From contig NC_092565.1 in NCBI RefSeq assembly GCF_037975245.1, positions 22,339,499 through 22,403,498 on the forward strand: 64,000 nucleotides of DNA. The letters are read 5' to 3'. This document shows, in pieces, positions 48,303-58,900 of the stretch. The translations under genes and the position numbers were made by a program. Positions within the stretch are counted from its first letter, which is position 1. Every line of letters begins with the position of its first letter. Origin of the DNA: Apostichopus japonicus. Its lineage: Eukaryota > Echinodermata > Holothuroidea > Aspidochirotida > Stichopodidae. The notes beneath the pieces were generated by a model. The model saw only the letters and a program-made list of their open reading frames with translations. It was not told where the DNA came from and searched no databases.

Positions 48303-50411
48303 ATGTCTGATCCGGATGGTTCCATGGGCCGGCTTGCTTCGGTACAAGATGAACTTGAGAGTATGGTGGAATGTCCTGTTCATTTTGGTGTCCTGGTTCA
48401 GCCAAAGAGTCTCCCGTGTGGTCATGTCATCTGTTTGGATTGCATTAGACGCTGGGTGGAGGCACGAAGAGGTATCCTTGTCTGTCCTGAATGCAACAAT
48501 GAACAAATTCTGCCTCGTGGGGGTGTAGAAGAGCTTCCCAACAGTTACCGGTTAATGAAACTTTGTGAGTATTTGGGTAACTTGAATATTGTCGCCAGTG
48601 CCTTGGAAGGCGATGCCCAGGCTAACACCGCGGCTCCACCAGTTATGAGGTGTGATGATCATGTAGAGCTGCCGTTGGACCGAATCTGCAGAGATTGTAG
48701 GCAGCCAGTATGTCAGGAGTGCATGAGGACCCAGCATGCCGGTCATCTTTGCTTAGATGGTAGCACCTTCTTGAGACACATGGACCGCCCATTGAAGAAA
48801 CTTCAGGACCAGGCAAAGATGAAACAGAGAGAGGCAGAGAGATGCCTTGTTGAACTGAAGAAGATGAAAGTACAGCTGAATGTAAGCCGCGAAAGTGCAA
48901 ACTCTGCCATCGACCACTACGTCATGAGATTGATGGAGAAAGCAACGCAGGCTGGTGATAGTCTCAAGAATCAAGTGGAAGCAATGTACCACGGTAAAGT
49001 ACGGATGCTGGAGAACCAGGAGAGCTCATTAGATGGTATCATCTATGAAATTGATGGTGCAGTACAATCTGTGCATGATCAACCCGGTAACCTGCAACAG
49101 AATCTGGCAAGCTTACCACCACTCGTGGATGACACTTCCAAACGACTCAAAGATGTGGAGAAGATCACTGTTCCATCAGCGCCAGTTGTAAGCAGCGACA
49201 TCTGGGTAGAAATGAATGAAGGTATCTTTGACTGGTTCAAACCTCAAGGGAAGAAGGAGATAGGCCAAGTTGTAACCTCAGAGGTCGCTTGTCCGTCAGA
49301 GTGTGTTGTGGAAATTGTGTCCAAGAGACCCACACTACCCTTCGAAGAAGTTGTTGTGGTACTCGCCATAAATGATGGTCATGGTTCTCAGGTCAATGTT
49401 CAGGATATAAATTTTATTTCAGCAGAAGTCGTTAAGGCCAATGGCAACAAGGTTCAGCAGGTGTTTGAAATGTGTGGCAATGGAAAATTTGTCACCAGCT
49501 TCACACCACAATCTATCGGTAAGTACCTCCTTATTGTGAAGGCCTACAACCAGAAGGTGAAAAATTCACCCCTGAAAATATTGGTGAAGCCAAGAGGAAA
49601 ATCCACGGTAGATTTGAAAGGACATCCTACGTTCTCAGCAATACACGACGTCCTCAAGGTCGGTGATAACTACCTAGTCCTCGATTCAGATAATGTGAAC
49701 ATGGTTGACAAAGAAGGACGATTGGTGAACAAATTTGTGATAAAGGACAAAGTGTTTCAGCCGTATGCCGTGGCCTGCCACAATCAAGCCTACTACGTGA
49801 CAGCTCTCAAGGGGAAGAAGGTGGTTAAATTCAGCAGAACTGGCCTCCCGTTACTGGAGATTGGACACGGTGTCCTTCAGGCGCCAACCGGTATAGCTGT
49901 TGCCAAAGACGGTACCATATACGTCGCCGATGACAAGAAAAGTTGCATTTATGTCTTTAGAAGTGATGGTCAACTATGTCATCTGCTTAGTGGACCTGGC
50001 AGTGACAGGGAACAAATAAGTCACCCCTGGTACATCAAATTCAACACTCACGGCCACCTGGTGGTGGCGGATTGCGGCAACCAAAGGATCCAGGTCTTTG
50101 ATCCCCAGTCTGGGAAACATTTGAAGTCCATCTATGTAGATCACAATGGGAGACCATTAGGGTGCAGAGGCCTGGACGTTGACGTCAATGATAACATCTT
50201 CGTTACAGCGAGACAGCCTGGAGGTGGTGATCAGTTTGAATGTGTGAAAGTTTACAGTCCAGACGGGGACCTTCTTGGATCGTTCGCAGAAAGCCCTGCC
50301 AAGAAGGGTCTCCATTTTGTCCGGGGCATAAATGTGGTCGGTGGTGAAAGCAAGAGCACAGCTCTTGTTGCAAATGGAGGTACCTCTAGCATCAAATTCT
50401 ATATCATCTAA
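48303..50411 (+). CDS. TRIM-NHL protein (RING, B-box, coiled coil, filamin, NHL)
   Basis: A predicted E3 ubiquitin ligase or RNA-binding regulator of the TRIM2/TRIM3/TRIM71 architecture, 702 aa. The frame is open from 48264, but the CAG acceptor abutting ATG 48303 makes MSDPDGS the start. The RING uses C24, H27, C39, H41, C44, C47, C61 and C64, so the second ligand is His where Cys is usual (CPVH instead of CPxC). The B-box 2 ligands are C117, H120, C129, C132, C137, C140, H145 and H148. A coiled coil follows at about 155-255, then a filamin-like domain at about 325-425 (DWFKPQGKKEIGQV onward). From about 430 to the end is an NHL beta-propeller (for example GHGVLQAPTGIAVAKDGTIY and HGHLVVADCGNQRIQVFDP). 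The coding part is a single exon. AATAAA at 50447-50452 is a likely polyadenylation signal. I cannot assign a one-to-one orthologue. Confidence 0.92.
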   Translation: MSDPDGSMGRLASVQDELESMVECPVHFGVLVQPKSLPCGHVICLDCIRRWVEARRGILVCPECNNEQILPRGGVEELPNSYRLMKLCEYLGNLNIVASALEGDAQANTAAPPVMRCDDHVELPLDRICRDCRQPVCQECMRTQHAGHLCLDGSTFLRHMDRPLKKLQDQAKMKQREAERCLVELKKMKVQLNVSRESANSAIDHYVMRLMEKATQAGDSLKNQVEAMYHGKVRMLENQESSLDGIIYEIDGAVQSVHDQPGNLQQNLASLPPLVDDTSKRLKDVEKITVPSAPVVSSDIWVEMNEGIFDWFKPQGKKEIGQVVTSEVACPSECVVEIVSKRPTLPFEEVVVVLAINDGHGSQVNVQDINFISAEVVKANGNKVQQVFEMCGNGKFVTSFTPQSIGKYLLIVKAYNQKVKNSPLKILVKPRGKSTVDLKGHPTFSAIHDVLKVGDNYLVLDSDNVNMVDKEGRLVNKFVIKDKVFQPYAVACHNQAYYVTALKGKKVVKFSRTGLPLLEIGHGVLQAPTGIAVAKDGTIYVADDKKSCIYVFRSDGQLCHLLSGPGSDREQISHPWYIKFNTHGHLVVADCGNQRIQVFDPQSGKHLKSIYVDHNGRPLGCRGLDVDVNDNIFVTARQPGGGDQFECVKVYSPDGDLLGSFAESPAKKGLHFVRGINVVGGESKSTALVANGGTSSIKFYII

Positions 50412-50446
50412 AGTTCTCAGACAGATATCAACCCACTGCAGACTTT

Positions 50447-50452
50447 AATAAA
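50447..50452 (+). terminator. Polyadenylation signal of the TRIM-NHL gene
   Basis: AATAAA lies 36 bases after the stop codon, within T/A-rich DNA. Confidence 0.6.
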
Positions 50453-50484
50453 TTAAATTTGAAAAGGTATTGGTTTAAGTTGTT

Positions 50485-50580
50485 GATGTATGTATATGTG
50501 TGTATGTATATAAGTGTATGTAAGTGTATGTTTGTGTGTATATATGCGTGTATGTATGTGTGTATGTATGCATGTATGTG
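50485..50580. repeat. (GTAT/GTGT)n microsatellite
   Basis: Irregular run of GTATGTAT, GTGTGTAT and AAGTGTATG words directly downstream of the TRIM-NHL gene. Confidence 0.8.
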
Positions 50581-52614
50581 AATTTTGTGAAATACATAAT
50601 GCTCAAGTACTCTACATGTAAATGACAATGTTAAATATATACCTCTAAATCTATATATTAGAACAGTGTACTCTTGATCAAGGTAGATATTCACCACAGC
50701 AATAAATTTGCAATTTTATTCCCTTTATGAATAATAGTTACAGAGAGGTGAAATTTTAGGTATAAGATATGCAGTGGTCTTCCTTTGCTTTTAAAAGAAG
50801 CCATTAAACAGAAAAAAAAAACAAATATAGAAATAAATACATAAAAAATACACAAAACAATAAAACAACAATTTGCATGTATAGCTGATTGAGTCTTAGA
50901 TTCATGGTGGAAGTGCCAAACATCCTGATTTACATTATATTTTCTTCCTCATTGTTAGGGATAATCTTGTCATATTTTTCATTATTTGTGCTCAAGTATT
51001 GTAGGATCTGAAGTAAAGGTGCCTTATCTTTATATTAGAAATGTTAAAATCACACTTGACTTGAAGATGATAAAATTCACAATTACAGGAGGATGTTGTA
51101 TCCACCTCCCATTTTAGATTTTTTTATTAAATATGATTAAAGGTGCTTAGCCCTTCAGGGAGCTTTTTACTTTGGTGAGCCTGATCCAAAATGTTTTGGC
51201 AATCCTAGAAATGGTTGAGACCCCAGTTTGAATGTACATACAAGGATCAGAAAATAAACAATATTGTACTATATGTTGTATATACGTGATTTCTAGGATA
51301 CAGTAGCACCCTATCCATGGTGCCATGATCTAAGACATTTAGCACACAGTAGCCAGCAATGCTGAAATGACAGTAAAATTTTATTTTCATGATGTTTACT
51401 TAATATTCCCAAGTGTTATCATGACAACTCAAATTTCAACAGTACTGTGCTCTTCAACTGATTTAAGGAAAGGTGCCATGCACACAGTTTTGAATAAAAC
51501 CTTTTTTTTTCATTTATATGTTTCTATATGCCAAAGTCTAGACAGCACATCTCATGTATCCCATTTTGTAGCAATGTGAATGTTGGAGGATGCACATGAT
51601 TAATTAATGCAGGCATAGTATATTCAAATGTATGCAGGAATTTTACTTATTGATAACTTGCTACCATATACTGGCTCAAATGTATTCTAAATCATACAGG
51701 CATTGAATCAAATTAATGCATTGTTTAATTTGTTGTTTTTTTTCCCGATTTCTCTTTTTTTTTTAATCCATTTTATTGCTGCTCTTTTCCCTGTTTGAAA
51801 ATACCTTGTTTATTAAGATAAACCAGTTTTTCTAATATTTGTGAAACATTCATATAGTAGTTTCAACACTAATTGATAGATACACATTACGTGTACAGTA
51901 ATTCCTATGTTTATTACTAGACCATTTTTTGCATCAACTTTACACCACTTTAACCGATTTATTAGTTTTAAACTCTACTAAGTTGCTAAAATTTCAATTC
52001 ATTTTGTGTATTTTGTTGCAGTCCAAGTTGTCATATAACAAGCAATGTACACCAAGAGTCCTTGCACATTGTACATATGCAACCTTTTTGAAAGGTACTA
52101 ATTTTTTTATGGTAGTGCCTCTTTTGTTTTTTAAATGTTCCCTTGATTATGTAACATTATGTCTATCAGTTTCGGTCTGGAAAAGTGAAATAATTGAAGA
52201 TAGCAGGAATCACAGAGGTACCCTCTAGAGAACCTGTCTTTAGTTTCCAGAGGGGGACAAGATTTTCTTACCTTTCTTTTTGTGGTAAAAGTGTTATTTT
52301 TTGGCACACAAACCGATTTAGTGGAGATTCATTCTACAGAGTTAGATGTTTACAGTTGTAGCATAATATACTCATCATATGTCATAAGTCTCATATTATC
52401 AATTTTTAGTTTTTATGTTAGAAATATCGATCCAAGCTCAGGTTCATGTCAGAACAATTGCTTTTTCATTCCAAAGGTGTCACTTTTGTATCGGCAAACT
52501 GGAAGAGGATTCAATTTAATTTGTCGTTTAGTAAGATTTCTAAATAAAATAAAACTATTAGCAAACTGCTTATCCACTAGAGAGCCTGTGTAGGAGAATG
52601 TGTAAAAGTAAGTT
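50581..52614. other. Non-coding stretch
   Basis: AT-rich, no domain-bearing frame and no recognised repeat. Confidence 0.5.
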
Positions 52615-52700
52615 GGCCTGACGTTTCGATCCTAGCAGGATCTTCTTCAAAGGCTAGATGACAAGTAACAGTAACAGAAGGGACAAAAACATGCACAGAA
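52600..52700 (-). mobile_element. Penelope-like retroelement end fragment (tentative)
   Basis: The minus strand reads GCCTTTGAAGAAGATCCTGC and GGATCGAAACGTCAGGCC. The translated form is FEEDPARIETSGQL. This signature recurs at ends of Penelope-like retroelements in many animals. No reverse transcriptase or GIY-YIG sequence was recognised nearby, so only an end is present. The adjacent 52700-52900 is purine-rich with an imperfect repeat of ATAAAC-GGAG-GGACAAGA. Confidence 0.5.
52616..52654 (-). ncRNA. Hammerhead-ribozyme-like fold
   Basis: Read on the minus strand: stem I GCCT (52654-52651) pairs with AGGC (52619-52616). The core is TTGAAGA (consensus CTGANGA, so C3 is T here). Stem II is GATCC/GGATC with loop TGCTA. 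GAAA follows, then CGTC. The layout matches a type I hammerhead with almost no stem III, the form reported in Penelope-like elements. The C3 change would weaken or abolish cleavage. No assay or covariance search was possible. Confidence 0.4.
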
Positions 52701-54808
52701 TACAGATAGATTAATGAGCATGGTGAACACAAAAGAGATAGATGTAAGAGGATTAGTAGACAAGGGATGGAGAGAAGAAAGAAAGAAACCAACAGGGGAA
52801 GAGGAGAGGTAGGAGATAAACAGTGGAGGGACAAGAGATGATCAAGGGAAGGGGGTAGGGAATAAACTGGAGAAGGACAAGACAGAAAGGTGTGGAGAAA
52901 GATTTTGTAAGATTTCTATCAGTAGATTGTGAAATGTGTTTCATAATGCCCTGAATATTGCTTTAAGAGAGTGTGCTACTGAATATTCATGAGGCAATAA
53001 TGAAAGCAAACATGTATGAACTCTATTAATTATATAATCTTGCACAAGATAGAATTTATGATTTTTATTTTAATAACTTTTAATGACCAAAGCTACTTGT
53101 TTATTTAAACACATTTTAAGTAGAAGATATTAAAAAGGTTTCAGTTTAAAATAGATATAGTGTATTGCTTTTGAGAGCAAAGTTGTTTTGTTAGGCCAAA
53201 TTTTAATATAAGGTTGTAGAAAATACACACGTATATCATTTCATTTATATGTTAAGACACAGATGGCAGGTTAATTGTTAACATGCTGTTTCCAATGTTT
53301 CATAGATAAATAAGTAGGATTGGATTAGTGAGATTAATAAGTGAGAGTAGAAGGATGGTTTGAAGTAACTTTGGTATTAATTTGACTAGGAAGATGTCAA
53401 AATGCAAAATTGTTACTTGCTCTATCGTCTTACTGTGCATGTGCCAGCTGTGACTCTTCAGAATTGTAGATTCAAAAAGGAAGGACAAACTTTGCTTTGA
53501 CCCAGATGTAGATAAGTGACCTGGACATGACAGGGTCAGAGTGTGCAGGTCATGTGTCAAAAATCTTGCAAAGGTTTGTAAGCCAGCTGGGTGGATGGTA
53601 GTGCATACATTGAAGGGAGACATGTAAACATTGTCAGTTTGTAAATACCTACACCAGATAAGTTGTAGGGTTACTTTGGTCCTTATTTGTCAACTATATA
53701 AAATTAAACAGCAGCTGATAATAGTGTAATCTTTCTCTATTCTAAAATTTAAACACCTTGTACAAAGTAAACTTCTAATATTTAGAATAAATATGTTTCA
53801 GCTGTGATGGTAAGAACTTCTTTAAGTAAAAACCGAAGTCAGAAATGAAAAGTATGATTCGTACTTCATGCACCATACGAGGTAATGCCATTCATCACAT
53901 CGTATAACTACATAAAGCTGAAATTAAAACCAACAAAAATCACAGACGCACAACACAAAAGAATCCAGTGTATCTATAATTTTGTTAGTCATATTTAAAA
54001 AGTGGGGTGGGGGGGGGGTGGGAGTTGAAATGGTTTCTTGATTTTTGTTATGCTATTCATCATATATTGCAATATAAAGTAATGCTTTTTTTATTATATA
54101 CTGAGGGTGCCGAGATTGTACCGTTTAAAATCGAGAACTTGCTTGTAGTAGCTGATTGCACAACTAGTGAAATGGTTATTATAAACTAACTTGTTGATGT
54201 CAGTGATGATGTAAGATGGAGTCGTGTTCCGTTTGTTGATCGTAAGAGATATGGTCGGTACTCCAAGGTAATAATATTAGTTTATATTGCATACACTTCA
54301 AATGTACATTTGTTTCAAGCCAAACAGTCACTTTTCTATTACCAGAGTAAACCAAGAATTATCTTGATGTCTTCGTGGTGTACTAGTCTGCAAGGTACTT
54401 TAAAATGAAAATAATAGCATAAATTCTGTTTGGCATAAAACCACAGCTCAACAATTTGTGGTTGCTTGACATGATTCTGCTAAGGCATATGTTTATTTGA
54501 TAATGCATTCCCTAGTTTGCACTGTGTTCTGTATTTTGTGTTACTGTTCAGTTTCGACTTGTTATGGTACCTTTCATTGCTTGCAATAAATAAAAACTAA
54601 TCATAATAATATATGTTGTACTTTCTTTATTATAAATATTCTGAGGTTGAAACTGATCAGAGAGAAGTAAAAGACAAAATCAAACAGTCAATAATAATCC
54701 AAGATGTAAATTAAATTGACGACATTAATGAAACATAAATCATGTCGACTGAATGTTCAATCAGCAATAATAACCATCACTGAAAGTAGGAACAATTCAG
54801 GTAAACGA
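52701..54808. other. Non-coding stretch
   Basis: There is no supported gene. A G-rich patch occurs at 54003-54023. Confidence 0.5.
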
Positions 54809-55051
54809 CAGGGGCGGATCTAGGATTTGAAGGCGTGGTCCTGAGGTCATTGACGGCCACTCCAATGTAGGGGGTGTGGTCTCCCCCAGAAAGGATTAAC
54901 ATTTTAGCCATGAAATGGTGCATTCTGAGGCCTATTTAAGTATTATTAGATCTACATGCAGGGTTGTGCTAGTAACTAATCTTACTGCTTGTGTGGGGTT
55001 GAAATGGGAGGGGAGGGTGGACACCCCAATCGCTCTCTGGATCCTCGCCTG
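54809..55051. mobile_element. Possible DNA transposon remnant (CAGGGGCGGATC end)
   Basis: The left end CAGGGGCGGATCTAGGATTT and the right end CTGGATCCTCGCCTG are imperfect inverted repeats. The interior has the GGGGGTGTGGTCTCCCCC palindrome. No clear target duplication was found (GTAAACGA against AACAACAA), so the boundaries are uncertain. Confidence 0.4.
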
Positions 55052-55916
55052 AACAACAAAGAGATACTCCAAACACCGGAGGATACCCTGTACCGTAGTT
55101 GTATTTGGTGAGCTGATCAACTCTTGGAAATTAATAAACTGCTTGCATGCATGATATGAAATTCAAACACAGTATCAATCATTTTGCCTCTGGAGGAAAA
55201 CAGGCTTCTTGATCCTCTTATGGAATAAAATTTTAAATGTTCTTTAAAAGTAGTTTGGTTGTCATAACACACCATGTGGTTACATCGTTGCAGGTTTAAA
55301 AACTCAATTTAAGGATAAAATGATGTCCTTTCATGTAAAAGCAAAGTTCAGAAATGTACCCTTGTTATCAAATCTGAGAGAATGATGATTTAAGTCCAAA
55401 ATTTGCTTGACAATATTTCAACTGGACCCACATGTTCGTAACGATTCTATTTTCTTTTTTTTTTGCAATCTGCATGATTTCCTTTCAGTTACTAAAGCAA
55501 TACTGAATATTTTTTTTTTCATTTACCAATAGGGATGGTAGGAAATAAGCTGTATACACTGTCTTCAATGAAAAAAAAACAGGCCAATTATATTCAATAC
55601 CCTGATTAGACTCCCTTTGATTTAAAATATCAGGTAACTTCATAACAGAAACCGAAAGCTTATTTTACCAACTTCCTTGTCCCCGTACACCACATTCTTT
55701 TTGTAACATAACACCTGCTTCATTATAAGAGAGAGTCAGTCTTCCTGGTGCAGGTAGGAGGATGAAGGGTTCCTTATTTGGCTGAAGTAAGTTGTTCAGT
55801 ACTGTTTCTGTTGAGAATGCATGAAGTAAACCCTCAAACTGACCTAGTAGGCCTAGGATGAACCTGCCTTCATTGTACTTTTAAACAGTGCCTCCTGAAT
55901 CCGAGCTACACCAAAT
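55052..55916. other. 3' flank of RPP30
   Basis: It probably includes the RPP30 3' UTR, read leftward. No other gene was found. Confidence 0.45.
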
Positions 55917-58900
55917 TCAATTTGACTTCAGTTTTTTAGACTTTTTCTTCTTTGGTTCATCATGATCATCTGTATTCTGTCTTTTTCCTGCATCTGTTGA
56001 TGGTGGTTTGCTGCCCTCTATTTTCCACTTATCCTTTTCTGGGATACTTGTCACATGACCTATGGTGATTGATGACTTCACAGTTAATCTTCTGGTAGCT
56101 TTAGGAGGAGGGTGGAACAAAGAGAATGAAAAGTATATTGATTCCGTTAAAACTCCAAAACCATTTTGGGTCACTATTTTGAAGAGGATACGAACAAGGG
56201 AGATTGATGCATGAATGCAACACCAACTTCTGTACCACTGCACTGTAAATAAATAATTATTTCTGCTTGTATCATCTGATGACAAGCTTGTTTGTTTGTA
56301 TTAGCCGAAACAATGGAAAATGTCAAGAGAAAGGTTACCTGCTTTTAATAAGAGGGCTCTCGGTGTTGATGTGAGAGAACTTTTAGCTTGGCCTTCCTTC
56401 ATCCCAAATAAAATGGCTCTGTAGGTGTAAAGTTAAGGAATAATATCCAAACCAAATGTATGACAGTGACAAGAAAAAAAAAATATTATAAAATTATTCA
56501 ATGCAAATAATTATGGCACAGACACCTATGTTATGTTCAAGTCTACAATAAAAGAGTTTTAGAAATAATGGAAAATATCATCTCGGGGATGCTTGGGATC
56601 AAGCCCTAGCTGGCAAGAGCAGGAGTATATGCTTTTCTTCATCCATGAGCAACCCACAGTTTCCCTAACTGAGTAGATCTTTCAATTTCTAAAACTTGTT
56701 ATTGGGTTGCCATGGAGATTTCTTAGCATGTAGATTTACCTACGTAGCATCACTTAAAATAACCTTCCCTCCAAGCCAATTATTAAAATCAAGAACCTTG
56801 TACAAATCATTATCTTTATCAGTATCTCTACTTTCCTTTGGTATTTCCTGCATTTCCAGGGATCAACTCAAAGCATTCCAACCATCAACAAAAGTTAACA
56901 AAACTTAGTTACAAAAAGCAAAAAAAAAAAAAAATCATCTACATTTTAAAGGATACAGGTTGGCTACATCATATGGTGCCCTCAGGTCTGTAGGCTGCAG
57001 AGAGAAACATACAAAATGTTAGCTAAGACAACAATATATCTGCAGTAGCTTCTACAAAGATATCATTTCTTATAAAGCTAAATTATACAGAAGTGTTCCC
57101 AAAAGTGAAACCATTGAAATTGCTATGCATTAAGAGGGAAATTTCAAGATGGTACTAATTCTTCTAATTCTCACATAGAGGAGTGTCTGTTACGACCTGG
57201 TTAGTACCCATTATTGTAGCCTAGCATGCTTTCCTGTACTCGTAGCTACCATCATGAATTTGTACTTGTACCCTGAGCAGAAATCTAGTACAGCCGCAAC
57301 TGGAACATGAAGTATTCATACTGGGGGCTTAGTGCCTTGTACTCCATACTTGTACTCATTAGAAAGAGAAATCTACTTAAATGTACTCTTATTCATGCTG
57401 TTGCACTCGTACTACAAATCTGGTTACCACCATTATGTGTCTCAGTAATGAGAAATGCTTTGCAATTGACAAAAACTTTGCAAAAGGTGGCCATTGGGGA
57501 TTAATATCAAAGTTTGTGACGTTTTGACAGCTGTTATGATCACTGTTGTTACTTCTGCTATTAAATACAGATAAATATCAGATCAAAGATATATCGTAAT
57601 TAAATTACAACTAACACAAATACCTAAAGCTTAATAAAAATGTAAACAAACAAACAAATAAATAAAAGCACCTACAAAAGGTAAAAAGAAAAGGTGGTCA
57701 TATCTATCGATGACATATATATCCAGTTAATAATCTCAGAGAATCATAAATATAAAATAAAACTTAATGTGTTTTATTTAAATACAAGACTCTTCGGCCT
57801 TTGATTCTCGATCAGAAATTTGGTCCGTAAACATTACTTTGGTATATTTTAGGGGCATATGTTTGCAATAGCACAACCAAAATAAAAATAGCTGTTTAAT
57901 ATTAAACTTGTTATTTGCACCAAAAGAAATATACTAACATGAAGAAACAAATGAATCTGTTTGTAGCTTATGCTGGAATTTGGGTTTTCATGGAACAAGT
58001 TGTTCCAAATAGACAAAATTTGAGGAACTTACCCACTCTGCACCACTTGATATGATGGTGTTCTGTCCTTCTTTCCTCTGCACAAAATCTGTTGTATTTT
58101 GAAAAACGTATCTCCTGCATGTTGTATCTCGTATTGCGGGACCATAGGTAAATTCAAAATATTTCCCTAACCTTAAAGCCTGTTGGAGAGGAAAAAGTCA
58201 CCCTCAGTACAAGAGATGGATTGTCAGTAACCAAAAACTATCTTATGAGAGAGAGAAAAGGTCTGGTACCAAATAAATCAAAACCTCATCTTATCAGATG
58301 AGATGCCATCTGCAATAAAAGTATATTTGCAGAGTAACTTTCTATTTAATGTTTTCATACTATTTTTACTTCAATCAGTTTTTGTTTATTGTTTACAATG
58401 AACTGCTCTGAAGTGATAATGAATGGGGGCGGGGGAGGCTCAGTATTGAGAATCTAAACTAAACTATGCAGTGAAAAGTAACTACTTTTTTGTTCTGTGA
58501 TATACTTACAGTTTGCACATATTGGTGCTTCAAATGAAAACCTAACCAAGTGCTAAAGTCAAAAGTGATGAGGTCAACGTTGAGTTCACTGCAGGCCACC
58601 TGGAAGGACTTTTCTGTGGTAGGCTGAACTGCCAGGATGTCATAGGATTTAATTTTATCATTACCCTGTGTAAGAAAAGATATGTGAAACAAAGAGCTAA
58701 TGATCAACAGTTCTGAAGAAAGGTAAAGAAATAATAATGAATAATACAATATGTTTTTCTTAAATACAATATTTAAGAAATTATGGCGGGATTGATGATG
58801 TGGTGCTATTGAAGAAAGGAAAAAGCAACAATATGCAACACTGTGATGTGGCCATCCTATCTCTTGAAACATCTTACTTCTATTTCAAGTCATTGTTCTC

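Noticed and set aside
53300-53623. 107-codon minus-strand frame
   Set aside because: Low-complexity leucine/serine/threonine composition, no domain, no splice signals placing it in a gene.
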